From positions 1-64,000 of the forward strand of contig JAKZAN010000210.1 in NCBI GenBank assembly GCA_023053545.1: a DNA stretch of 64,000 bases. Reading direction: 5' to 3'. The DNA is from Lepidurus packardi. Lineage: Eukaryota; Arthropoda; Branchiopoda; Notostraca; Triopsidae. The number at the start of each line of letters is the position of its first letter. Position 1 is the first letter of the stretch. The translations under genes and the position numbers were made by a program. The notes below the pieces were generated by a model, which worked only from the letters and a program-made list of their open reading frames with translations, did no database searches and was not told where the DNA came from. Below are positions 46,046 through 57,968 of the stretch, in pieces.

Positions 46046-47362
46046 TCAGGCCCCTTCGGCGGAGAGGTGCCATGTAACTAGACTGCCGTCGCAACTGGCT
46101 GCGAAGATTTGCCTGCTAGGGCTTTTCACGTCTATGCTGACTAATCCATGCATACACTTTGTTGTCTATACGAAAGTCTCCATCTTCCGTATATCCAATA
46201 TCCCCAAGTGAGAAGAACTAATTCGTTAATAACCCACAGCCATGTATGATTCGCCTGGGAATTGCTTCAAAACAAGGTGTTTCTTCACTACAGAGTTCTT
46301 CACTCTGCTTAAGAGGCCGGCTTTTCGCATATCGAACAACCGGATTTCAGGCTCGCCATAGAGACTACACGCAAATACGTTGTTGTCTACGAAGTCCACA
46401 TCCCTGGGATCATCTTCGAGTGAGGGTGTCTCGTAGAACTTACTCTAATAGTCTGCTGACCACAGGAAACAGGTCTTTTTTAGGCATGCGACGAGTACTG
46501 CTTATTTTTCCGGATGTCCTACGGATTTGACTATGAACTCTGCTTGGTGTTTGTAAGATATGATATTTTGCTGAGGACTTCCTACATGGGATTGATTATT
46601 CATCTGGAAGACCATAATCGATTTGGAGTCTGTCATGAAGAAGCGCCGATCTCTTAGCTGGACGAGGTCCGCATCGATTCTCCCGAAATTAAGCTGGTTG
46701 CTGGAGCCGAGGTCCAAACTGTCGACTTGGTTCAGATTATTCTCTTTCTGGTTATAATAAAATTCTGAGGCTTAGCCGTTCGCAAACAGGAGTGTTAAGC
46801 TCTCAGGGGACTCCCAGCTGGTAGTTGCACACGATGCCGTGATGCAATGTTCTGTATGTTTGGAGTATGGTGCTGAACTGGCAGCACAGATCCATAGATT
46901 CGATGAAGAATGCCCAAGTCCAAGTAGAAACTGACTGTTTTCGCCAAGTGATCGTATCCTGGTGAGAGAAGCGTGGATATTGTATTCGTTTGTCTGCTGT
47001 ATTGCTTTGGTTGCGCTAGAGTATCTTTACATTTCGGTAGATTTTGATGGAGTTTTATAAATAGGTGTGCTGCTACAGTTCACATGTAGCAAACGGGTAC
47101 TTCCATTAAGTATTTGACATAAGCTTCGCCAGCATATGGTCGGGATTCCCGACGCAGTGGAATACTGGCAGACTTTATTCCACTCTCTGAAAATGGTCCA
47201 CAACAAATGATTCTTGCCAACACCCTCAGAATTAAAAAGGGACATGCATATCCTACAGGATAATGTATCCTGATATGCTATTGATGCCATCTTATCCATC
47301 CTTCCTGAGGCGCCATATTCCAAACTGTGTTCACGACACTCAATATTGGCCACAAAAACCAT
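46046..47362 (-). CDS. WD40-repeat protein
   Basis: 438 residues, no intron, ATG 47362 and TGA 46046-46048. WD-like units are clearest in the second half: VLVACLKKTCFLWSADYESK, NNVFACSLYGEPEIRLFDMR, ESYMAVGYE..HLGILDIRKM, QIFAASCDGSLVTWHL. The first 140 residues are Cys-rich and less regular. An in-frame TGA lies directly before the ATG, so the start is either right or follows an unseen splice. WD40 propellers are scaffolds; with no other domain, partner and role cannot be inferred. Confidence 0.75.
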
Positions 47363-48053
47363 TCAACTCAGGACAGGACCTGGGATTCTCTGCAATCAAT
47401 GAGCCAGATGGACAGCAATCTATTCATACCCTCTCCTTGTATATGGAGGGATGTCTCTTCTCGTCGATCCTGTCCGACTCGCCACTGAGAATAGGACAAA
47501 CCCATATCTTAACCATAAAAGAAAGTAGTCAGTTCAAAATAGCTAAATATGAAGGGTGCTAGGATGAGGCATTTTGGATGGCTCTGTTTTAAACCCAATT
47601 TTTTCTTAGAAAAAACGAGGGGGAGTGGAATAAGGGTTTCTTTTGTTAGCAGCAATAGCTGAGTAACTTCAACAGTTTTTAATGCAGAGGTATACACGTA
47701 ATAGTAGGTGAGGAGTGTGTGATATCAACATTTGCCTGAGGGATAGTTTTTAGGAGGTTGTGTAGAGGAGAAATGGGAGATCGCTAAACAATAACAAGAA
47801 AGTCGACATAAAAAAAAAAAGGTGGGGGGCTCGGGAGGGGGTTTGGTGCATTTTTATTTTCTGGGCTGGTATTATAGGGAGAGGGAGGGAGTCTTCTACT
47901 AAAAATAAGAATGCAGACAATTTTGAAAACAAGCCATTGTACAAGCAGAAAATCCCATAATCTCATAATCATTATATACGTACTTTTTACGTAAAAATTA
48001 TCTCCTCTCGCTTTCTCCCACACTCCCCCACCAACCCACACACCAAATACACC
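47363..48053. other. Divergent intergenic region
   Basis: About 690 bp between the 5' ends of the WD40 and CCT genes. Contains an A11 tract (about 47810-47820) next to a G-rich stretch (ggtggggggctcgggagggg, from about 47821). No ORF is convincing. It may hold a further 5' exon of the WD40 gene. Confidence 0.5.
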
Positions 48054-49427
48054 ATGGACGTTGACTGGAAGACCATACAGACTTTCCTCGACATCTCCGA
48101 GTATATTCTGGGAGAACCCGACAGATCCTTCGACTCCCTCTCCGAAGAACATAACCATCTCGATGTCATCTAGCAGGTAACCCATTCCTCATCTCACACC
48201 TTTCCCCATCCACTGTTCCTCATACACCTTTCCATCATCCTCCATATCACCTTCTGGTGCCCTCCTGCGCCCGGCACAGGTTCCGGGACAGACGGATTCT
48301 GAGCAACTTTGTGTTCGGTTGCCGAATAAAAAGGCTTAGGAGGGCCGATATTATTATTTTATTGAGGATTTTGTTGATAAAAATCCTAGGATGTTCCCAG
48401 ACGCAGGGGACTGTTGATGGAAAGACGGCAGCATCAGGACTTTGTTCTTTTTCGGCTGCGTCTTTGTATGCTGGCCACAGTTACGGATGTGCATTCTATT
48501 TTCTATTTTCCACGCCAAAACTATAAAATGTTACCCCCTTTTTCACTTATCGAATGTTCAGGAATCCGAAGAAAGCATTGCCGAATCTCTTCAGGTCATC
48601 ATCGCACCCACCCCCTTCCTCCTCCAGATCTCCGAAAACAAACCCAACCCAGAACTTTAACTCGATGTTCTCCAAGTATTGCCCCGCCCAACACCCTTCC
48701 TTCCTACATCCAGTTAGAAGATCCCCAACACGATACCTCCATCAACTCTGACCAAGAGGATGACGAAGAAGAGGAGTACGAGTACTACGACGACGAGTAC
48801 GACCAATCCTAGCCAGAAGAAGAAGACTAGGAGGAGTCCAACGACCAGTACAATACCCACGACGAGATCAACATCTGGAACCAAAACAAAGACTACCTCG
48901 ACCTCATCGAGCAAGAGTATGAACGCCAGCTCAAACTCAGAATCCAGAATCTGATGTCCACAGTTTTGAACCCTGTTCCTGAACATGTCGCCCCCAAAAC
49001 CAAGATTGACACCACCAAGAGCCTGTCCACAACCAACTTCTCAGAGAATGCCAATATCAGTAGTGGGAACAGTGTCAACTATTACGAATTCCTGACCTAT
49101 CGAGAGAACAACATTGAATACTACAATGAAGGAAGCAGCCAGTACTTGAGCGAGACAAGACAGATGAAGCTCGAGCGATTCTTAAAGAAGAGGCAGAAGC
49201 GCATCTGGGGCAAGAAGATATCATACTTCTGCCGGAAGCAGGTCGCAGACTCGCGGCTGCGGGTCAAGGGACGGTTCATCACACGAGTACAAGCAAACAA
49301 ACTATTAGGAATGGACACGTCGCTGATGTCAGTCAACGAAGTGAAGTCTATGCTAGAAAGCAAGTTCACATTGAAAGAGGAGTACGATAGCGAAATGCAT
49401 CATCTAAGAGAAGGACTATGCATATGA
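48054..49427 (+). CDS. CCT-motif protein (CONSTANS/TOC1-like C-terminus)
   Basis: 313 residues in three exons: 48054-48176, 48562-48666 and 48714-49427. Near the C-terminus is a clear CCT motif: RQMKLERFLKKRQKRIWGKK then ISYFCRKQVADSRLRVKGRFITR (consensus R...L.RF..KR..R.F.KKI.Y..RK..A..R.R.KGRF). In plants CCT proteins are transcription regulators of flowering and clock genes; a nuclear role is inferred. The N-terminal part is acidic (EEEEYEYYDDEYDQSEPEEE). The first intron is about 385 nt, far longer than any other here; alternative splicing within it is possible. The 47-nt second intron restores frame. TGA is at 49425-49427. Confidence 0.85.
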
Positions 49428-49798
49428 GTGCGCGGAGGCAATGCAAGGTTTCTGACTATGTAGGAGCAGTGTCGCAGGGCAGGCGTCGTTCTGAGCTGCT
49501 CCGAAATTCGAACCTCCCTCCTTTTTTTCGTATTTTCCCTCTTATTTAAAACCAAACACTATATCCCCAATTACTCGTATCAAATCTGATCACCCGACTC
49601 TATTGTATATCGGATGTCTCATGGAGTGTTGTCCATATATTGATAGCTATAAGGCATACCCATATTAACATATATTCTATGCTGATGTGAACATTCCCCT
49701 TCAAGTCTTTATACCCATAACTTGATTGATTCTTTTTTAAGTTTTTAAACTCTCAGTTTTCTCTTCAAACCAATACATATACGATTCTTCGTCCAACC
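49428..49798. other. Intergenic region
   Basis: About 370 bp, AT-rich. A B-box-like GGTTCGAATTT lies on the minus strand near 49510, next to a T7 run, but no tRNA cloverleaf forms. Confidence 0.5.
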
Positions 49799-52439
49799 AT
49801 GCATAACAAGGATGACTTCAGCCGTCTTCTCGAAATGGGCTTCACGAAGGACGCCATCGAGAAAGCTTACCGCATTGCTGCATAGCGCAAGATATCTGTC
49901 CTTGATATCCTAACTGGAACTCAAAAAATGAATAACAACTATACTTCTCCGAATGCTAGCAGCAACCAACCTAAAACCACCCAGCAGCCCCCCAATACAC
50001 AGCCTCTCGCACCTTATGTATACCGTTCTTTTCTCATTAGCAAACCTCACACGATGCTTGATGGCTATGAATGTGTCTATGACATAAACAACCCCCAAAT
50101 CAACCAATCAAATATGGAGTTTACAAATGACTCCAGTTTGGCAGAAAGACGCGAGAAAGATGTTCCTGTAGCTTTGCTCAACGTCTCTAACTGTTGCTAT
50201 TTGAACTCCCTTCTCCAGGGCTACTTCCTGATGCCGAAAGTGTTTAAATGTCTCCTGTAGGCTTTACCTCTTAACAGATAAGAACTGAACCGTCTAGTTC
50301 CAAACAGCATTAGGAACAAAAGGATCGGCAACTCCCACAAACTGCTCAAGGTCGTACAGTGGGTATTATCGGAAATGGCTCTTTCTACATTAAAACAGCT
50401 GGATCCCTCAGATGTACTGAGTAGTCTAGTAGACTCAGTAGGCAATCGAGTAAGTTACGGTGAGGAAAAAGATCTTAGCGAGATTAATGAGGAGTTTATC
50501 TCAAGGCTGCAGGAGTGTACAGCATATACTAAAAACAATCCAGCCTTCACAGGATAAGACAGGCCTCCAACATCCCCACTGGATCCGTTGCTCTTCGGCG
50601 AGAAAATTGAGATCACAAACGATTCCGAAGAAGAGCAGGTTAAGTCTAAATTCTTCGGGATCATCCTGGGCTACAAGTATGGTTCAGTTTCGAATGCACT
50701 GCACGAGGAGTTCCACTACCTCGTTTAGTCAGGCGAGAAGAAATTCAAGAAAGATGTCTGGATTACTAAACCTCCTGAGTACCTATTCTTCTATATTCAG
50801 AGAACAGCCTACGACAAGAACAGAGGAGTCATAAAAGTCAAAGAGAAGATTGACTTTGACTTCTAGATGTACCTCGATAGGTACATGTATAACAATAGGC
50901 ATAACCAGAACAATCCAATCATACAGCAACAGGTGTTGAAGAAAGAAGCCCTCAGACAGCAACTTCTGGTCGCAAAAGCACTCCTTAAAAACCTCGACAC
51001 CTGCAGTAATCTCATGCAGAAACTTTCCAGCAACCCTCCTCCCATCCAACTTCCAGAGCACAAACAGCCCCTGACTTAATATTTGAAGGTCTTATAGAAT
51101 AATATTAGATAATGTGATGAGTACATCGGAAAGCTTGAGACCAGATAGGAGAAATTTACATTGACATACATCATCGTGCATCGCGGTAGGGCAGATAGCG
51201 GCCACTACTGGGGGTATGGACTATCAAGGAATAAGTGGTGGAAACTGGACATAGTCTGTAGTTCTATCGACAAAGAAACGATGATGAAAGAAATCGAGCA
51301 AGGTGATGTAGTGGTATACTCTCTGATCTACTCTCGAGGAGAACCTGAATTCGAACCCAGCTACGATTTGTTTTTGCAGGAAACTCAAGATGATGATCCA
51401 AAGTCTTATTGGAGTTTGGTTCCCAAATAGACGAAATCGAAGATACTCCGAGTCAATGCACTCAGGTAGAAACAACATGAGACTAAGAAACTACACGACA
51501 ATGTGGCACTAATCACTCTTTAGTACTAAGAACGTCTCAAGAAAATAGAGTAATCGGTGGGCGTGTATAAGAGCAACGGAAATAAGTGTCCCTTATTGCA
51601 AAATCTATCGCTGTTCATACGCTGGAGCCACAATGACATCACCCAGCCTCTAAAGATGCACTTGCTGGATCTCACTCTAAGAAGCTATTTGGGGAAAGGC
51701 ATCTTTGCTACTCTACTCGCAAATAATGCCCAGTCCGAACAACTCAAGACGCAACTACTGGATTCCTTCAAGAATAACCTGAACAAAGGCTAGGCACCCG
51801 ATAAACTGACAATGAGTAAGATAGAATACGAGAAACTGATGGAGAAATTCTAGTAGTATCAACGAGAAGTCAGATGCCAAACTCTGATATTGAGATCGTT
51901 CGCTCATATCAACCAATAGAACTGGAACGAAGCCATTCGATCCATCTATCTAGCTCTGCAAACAGTAATTAATCTACCAAAATATAACGTTAATCTAACA
52001 TATTTTGTACATCATTGTTTAGAACTGCAAATCGTATTTGAAGAAGATAAGCCAATAAATTCTTGAGGTGCTGGTCGTCAGACTTGTCTTGGACCCAGAC
52101 ATGAACAAGAAACATGCTAGACTCTACCTCGATGCTGTCAAATTCTATAACCCAACCCTGCATACCAATATGGCTGAGTTGAAGCTGCTTCCCCCAACTC
52201 TAGCCAGTCAGGAACCCTAACCCCTAAGCCCAGCCAACGACTTAGAAGCCATCGACGAAAACTCAAAACGCTACAACTGGTCAGTGGAGGAATGCAGAAA
52301 AGGAAACGAAATCGAATAAGATCAGGTGCACAAACAGCTACAACTCACTTATCCTCTTATGATCCAATGGGTCAGACGGATGAAGGCAATTCTGCAAAAA
52401 ACAGTGAGTACGAAACAACAAATCCTATTGATTGCATGA
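49799..52439 (+). CDS. UBA-containing ubiquitin-specific protease (USP25/28-like)
   Basis: 860 residues, one 58-nt intron (51965-52022). Residues about 4-40 form a UBA domain (FSRLLEMGFTKDAIEKAYRI). The USP Cys box is ALLNVSNCCYLNSLLQGYF (about residue 133), with the catalytic Cys kept but the usual G-N-T-C replaced by S-N-C-C. The His box is IVHRGRADSGHYWGYGLSRN then KWWKLDIV (about residue 468). Between them lies a helical insert, as in USP25/28. The roughly 370-residue C-terminal region is helical and ends at TGA 52437-52439. It is a cysteine peptidase that removes ubiquitin. It is probably active, as Cys, His and an Asp are in place. Confidence 0.88.
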
Positions 52440-52654
52440 GGAGAAATAGTTGCGAATCTTGAAGGATATATGTATTTCTTTATATGAAAAGGAGGAGAGT
52501 AGTTAATTTGTTTAGAGGGGTTAGTTACTTTGCCGTTGATCGGCCAATTTGAACCATCATATAATGTAAATGAGCCTATAATCTTATTCAGTGCTAAATT
52601 ATAGACTTTATATTTACATTTTAATTCTCTGGGTCACAGATAATACTTGGGTCA

Positions 52655-55600
52655 ATGAAAAGGACCGACCGACCCCACCCTCTCGTCACACTCCACCCCA
52701 AAGACACTGCCGACAAAAATATTAACATCAACATCTGCTACGACCTCCATGCGCCTGACCCACTCCTCCCACTTTCCCATTCCATCCAGCACCCCAAGCT
52801 CAAGTGCAGAAAAATAGACAATAAACAACTCATCATGATGGCAGTCCCTCGCCTATCAGACCATTCCAATGCTTTCGTCAAAGTGAAGGGCAGCAACCCT
52901 AAAATCCCATCTACTAAGACCAACCACCCAGCAGTTGAAGACAACAAATGCCTGATTTCAGTCAATATAAATAATCACAAGTACACTGTAATCAATCCGC
53001 CTGCGTCAGTCAGTACGCATAACTCCCGAAAGAACTCCGTCTAGTTTCATCCTACCTCAACCAAACTCTTGAGCGGTTTCTCTTCCCAAGAAATGTCTCC
53101 CAACACTCCTGCACGATAACGTTCCAAATCTAAGTCTAATGCCAAGAAAACAAGCTTCAAAGGCACCAAAACGAAAACTGAAATTGAATTCAATAACCAT
53201 GCTCTACCTTCAAGCAAAGCTACAAGTTCTCACCCCAAGAAAAGCAAGACACACCGGACAAAGTCTCCGAATAAGATGCATACTTAAACGACTACTAATA
53301 GATTGCTCAAGAAACTGAATAAAACACTTGGAATCACTCTCAGGCCGACAAGACCATCGACCGACCAAACTCTAACCACCACAAATGACTACTACAAGAA
53401 CAAAAGCCCAATGAATAGCAAAGAAATCTTCAAAACTTGTTCCAAATAGAAGGTACTGAACAGTTCAAACAACAACCCTATAGATAACTTCATAAAGCGA
53501 AGGATCATGAGAGTATCGCAGCTTAGCTGTGGAGACTCAGACCTCCAAGAGTAGCTCATACCCAAAGCGGATGAAGATTTAATCATGAACTACCGTGAAT
53601 AAGAGTGTGCTTCGATCACCATCAACCAAGCTGTCAACCTAATTAAGAAGTGCTGGAAAATGTACAAGAAAAAGCAGGTCCAGAACCTCTACCAAGGTTT
53701 ATTCACAAACAAACTGTCCCACTTGGTCAGTAAGGAGTACATTAGCGAAGGTTCTTCAGAGTTCAAGAGCGTGCCTCCCTTCGAAATGGACACATTTGCT
53801 TTTGCTACTAGCATTTCTCAAGTTGATAAGTTACCCCTCAAACCCATCACACCGAGCATCGGTCTCCGTAGTCATTAAATCAACTTCCACCAGCTTCGAC
53901 TTCCAACTCATTCTTAGTACCCTGAGGAAGATGATTCACGTTTCAACACGAACAAATACATGACTTCCGAAGACCAGTCTCTAGATCCTCTTGAAGGGCA
54001 TTCCTAAAAGATTATCCATAATTCATCAAATAGCCCCTCTGAATAACGTTAATAAGACAGCCTCAATGCGCAGATAGAGCAATGGAACAAGCTCAGTAAC
54101 CTGATGGCATCCACAATAAACAACCCACCAGGGTAAGCAGATTTTAACCTCCTACTTTCAGAAATAATCGAACAGGGGCAGACCAATCAGAAATGGATTT
54201 AATAGAACTGTACGAAGAACAGTAATACCTGCCAGAAGAGGCCTCAGGTGTCAGCTAGTCCGAAGTAACGCATCCAGACACTGATCACTTAGTAGCATAT
54301 TGCCGATAGGGCTTTTAAATCATCCAAAGACCCACTGATCGAGGAAACGAGACTCGTTAACAAAAATCATAAAAAGTCAAAGAGTGCTTGTTCCTTAGAT
54401 AAATAGGAAATTGCAGACCCTTTGGAGAAACTTCCCTAGCCAGAAACCATCGAAAACTACCTGGACTGTCAACTTAATGACTTTGAGTTCAGAAACAATG
54501 TGCCTCGGTAGTAGTAGGGTTTGCTGCCTCCTCCGCGATAGGACCCTGAGAGTCATAAGGCCCCAAAGAGCATATCCCGTCAGGAATGGAGAAACGATCC
54601 TAAAGAAGAATAGTATTGCCAGAGCTAGGAAATCAATGTGCTTTTACATAAACTTAGACTGGAGAGCGGCTCAGATAAAAGCGACACTTCTCGTAGCTAG
54701 GGTCTCGGCGACTACAACGACATCATTAAACCTCCAGAAACTCACTCAGATTCTGTGGATTCGGAGGCATTGACTCCCAGAACCAAAGTCGACTTCTACG
54801 GAGTCGAGAAAGCAGCAATTTTGGTTGACAATATCTCACAGAAGTTAGTATGTGATTTTTGTTTGGAACTCAAATCATAGCCTACCCTCTTAAGAGGTTT
54901 CTTAAAACTGCACTCTAAAGATGCCGAAGAGAGTGAATCACAACAGCAAGTATCAACCGAACAGGTCGAGGTCAAGTACTACTCTATCAAGACAAGCTTC
55001 CATGCAGTCAAAGACTACCTTCAGGGATTAGTTTCCTTCTGCATGGCTCGACCCGACGTCTTAAAGACTATAATCTCCAACTCCAACAAAACCCTGGGAC
55101 CCACTTCTCGTTAGTTTTTATTCTACTTGCGACCCAACAATGATGACTAGTCTTATGTACCATCAGAACAAAGTTAGTTCATCGATCTGCTAGTAATCCC
55201 GATGGAAGTCTACGAAGAATACGAGAATATCCTGGCTCAAAGTCCGTCCTACCATCTTTCGACACAAACTTCCTATCTTAATTACTACTGGCATAGAGCT
55301 ATGTTCGAGGCTTTTAATGATGCTTTCGAATACCAGAGACCCTATTCCAACTACAACCCTCCTTTCGCCTGGACCAAAACCAAGAGGATTCCTAAAACTC
55401 CCTCCACATCTGCCAATATCAATATGCGATTGAAGGAGACCTTGCAACTCACACTCCAGTGGTGCAGCTATCCTAGAGGTTTCATTTTTGATAAGCCTGA
55501 TAGTATCTTCGTGACTGCACACCTACGAGAGGACTAGAAGAGAAAGATCAACGAGGAGAGGCTGGCTCTTGTGCTAGGTTAGGACTTGATGGAGTAGGAA

Positions 55601-55738
55601 AAGGAAATTGTGGACTACGAGCAGGAAGAGAGCGAAGTGAAGATCGACTTGAGCTACAGCATCATTGACCAACTTCTGTACTAGTTGGTAATGGACGTGA
55701 AGAAGCTGTGCAGAGTACGTTCGAGCGGTGTGTTCTGA
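52655..55738 (+). CDS. Ciliate-type protein with C-terminal helical domain, 1027 aa
   Basis: One frame of 1028 codons, no intron, from ATG 52655 to TGA 55736-55738, with about 50 TAR-coded Glu. Residues 1-600 are low complexity (Ser/Asn/Lys/Pro). An IQ-like helix is at about 325-350 (VNLIKKCWKMYKKKQVQNLY). Residues about 700-1027 are folded: FLFYLRPNNDDESYVPSEQ, YLNYYWHRAMFEAFNDAFEY then QRPYSN...PFAWTK, ending in IDLSYSIIDQLLYELVMDV. The pattern (F-D/E-A-F-N, R-P-Y, P-W, final helix with LV-x-D-V) resembles DUF4378-like tails common in ciliates and plants. No function is known to me. Confidence 0.72.
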
Positions 55739-56049
55739 AGGTTCCTCCCCGTGGACTATTCAGACTTTTCCTGTTTCCTGATAATTTCTTTCTATTTTAA
55801 TTTTAATCTCGCTCTGTTCCAAGACCTCACTTCTAATATCCCATTAAAAAAGAACAAAGTCATACGAGTATTCTGATACTTCTGATTTTTTATCTTAATC
55901 AATTAGTATTTTTTTATTCTGCTGCAAGTCTTTGTCCAAGATATTTATATATGCTCCCCTATAAATTTATTGACCTGAATACTACGAACTAATCATTCCA
56001 TTTCTGTCTATTACCCATACCTACTCAGCCATCACTCACCCCTCCCTAT
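55739..56049. other. Intergenic region
   Basis: About 310 bp, strongly AT-rich, T-rich around 55860-55920. Nothing recognisable. Confidence 0.5.
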
Positions 56050-57739
56050 ATGAACCCCGAAGAATAGTCAGTCATCATCTCCAGCCAGCTCATCTTGCAA
56101 TATTAATGTATCCACACTTTTCCCCAATTCTTCGCACTTTAGGTTCCGATCCCGAAGAATCCTAGACCGATAATGACAAGTACTCCCTCTCCGATGAGTT
56201 GGAGTACAAACGGGTCTCCACTGCCCCGGCTAAGCCTCTCTCTGATCTCACCATGTTCAAACGATCGGAATAGTTCTTCGCACTCTAACAAATCGTAGTG
56301 ACCTCCAATCAACTCATCCACAATTCGTTTGACAAATACGACCTGGAAACAGAGTAGGGCCAGAAGATATTCAAGAGATATCTCGCCCATCTGGAGAGTC
56401 TATGTGAGTACTTTAAAATTAACACTAGATCCCGCGAGTACAGAAAACTCTTCAGCAATGCCTATAGAGTACTGTACAAGGAAGGAGCTTTATGTTACCT
56501 GACTGAAATCTGGGACAGTGCACAATAAAGCTTGCATTACTTATGGGTCAACGGGGAGAAGTATGTGTTCTCGATGCATGTGAAAGATAGAGGCGCCAGA
56601 CTTGTGACATAGCACTTTAAGCTGCAGTACCATCTGCGAAATCTATACACCAAGATCTTTGACGAATCCGAAGATAGTCTGGATTCTATTAAGTCTGAGA
56701 TAGTGGCCTGTCTGTAAAACTTCGACAATGTCTGGTCAGCTTACGAAGAGGTATTCATGTGTCTCTACTTGCCGTTGTTTATGCTTCTCAGCTCTACATT
56801 AATGAACTTATGAACATAGAAAAACAGGCCCGTAAGCTGATCCTTAAAGCTATAGACCTCGAAAAACTCCTATTTTCGATTGAAGTTCGCTAGCGCATAA
56901 GGAATCGACTGGCTCTCCTGCGCAGGGATGACTTCATCAACACTCGCAGAGAACTTGTGAGCACAATATGTACGATAAATGCTGTCGCAAACTTCCAGGG
57001 AAAGGGGCGGGACGACCTCGGATACGAGATCCTGGGAGAAGCAGAGGGCATTCGTCGGAAGATAACGGAACAGCAGTCGAGAAGTGTGCGGATCCTGGCA
57101 CAGAAGATAATCTAGTCATTCTAAAAAATACGGAAGCTCCTGCGCAAATATGCGGAAAATATTGAATCGGTCGATCCTCAGCTCAGGCATAATCCAGACC
57201 TCGTGGAATGTCTCGAGGAGTACGAATCGGCTTGGGAAAAAGGCAGGAACTACTTCCTGGTCCCTGCTAAGACTCGCGAGCTCATCCAGTTCAGCCACAT
57301 CATCGAAAGCACTTCTGAAAAATACCCCATGTTTAAGTCCCAGCTAGACAACAGGGAAGCTTAACTGTTTATGGTTATCCCTGCACTCGTGGTCCTGAAG
57401 AGTCTGTAGGGATAGGACAACCACATCTGTGAGTCTTTCCTGCCTGAGATCAGGACCAAAGGGTCCAAACTGCACAGCACGTACCAGTAGTTGGTGAAGA
57501 TGTTCAGGAGTTGGCGGGAGAAGTGGGGAAAGTAGTATGTGTATTGCAATGTACTGTAGAAAGAACTGATCGGAATCTAATAGGAGGTGTCTGGGACTGG
57601 GATGGGGGCGAAGAAGGGCTGGGCGGAGTACGAGTAGATGATCCGGAAGATCAAAATGGTATCGGTGGAGATGCAGCGTGCATGTCCGGTGTAGTGGAAT
57701 AGCCTGCTCGACGCTTCCTTATCTCTGCTGGATTCCTGA
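56050..57739 (+). CDS. Helical ciliate protein of unknown function, 537 aa
   Basis: ATG 56050, introns 56108-56142 (35 nt) and 56751-56791 (41 nt), TGA 57737-57739; exon sum is exactly 538 codons. All-helical by appearance, with charged amphipathic stretches (YEILGEAEGIRRKITEQQSR, FEKIRKLLRKYAENIESV) and Trp-containing helices (ESAWEKGRNYF, RSWREKWGKEYVYC). No signal peptide, TM or known motif. The many TAR codons and neat splice joins support a real gene. I cannot suggest a role. Confidence 0.65.
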
Positions 57740-57968
57740 AGTAATAACTAACTATGTACTATTTTGTATTCACAATGCCTACTTTGCTATGTCCATTTTT
57801 TATGTCTGGCTTTCCAAAAACCTTATCATTTCTATAACTTTGTCCCATATGATATACTTCTCTACTGTTTTCGAACAACACTGTAAATTATGTTTTTGAT
57901 TCTTTACAAAACAATAACGAACAATAAAGTCTGGCTATATATTTATTTTTTACTTTTTCTTCCTGTCC
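57740..57968. other. Intergenic region
   Basis: About 230 bp of AT-rich spacer. Nothing recognisable. Confidence 0.5.

Noticed and set aside
47810-47845. A11 tract next to a G-rich stretch as a replication or regulatory element
   Set aside because: Simple sequence only; nothing else supports a function.
49480-49530. tRNA gene suggested by GGTTCGAATTT (minus strand)
   Set aside because: No A box, no acceptor stem pairing and no anticodon arm at the right spacing.
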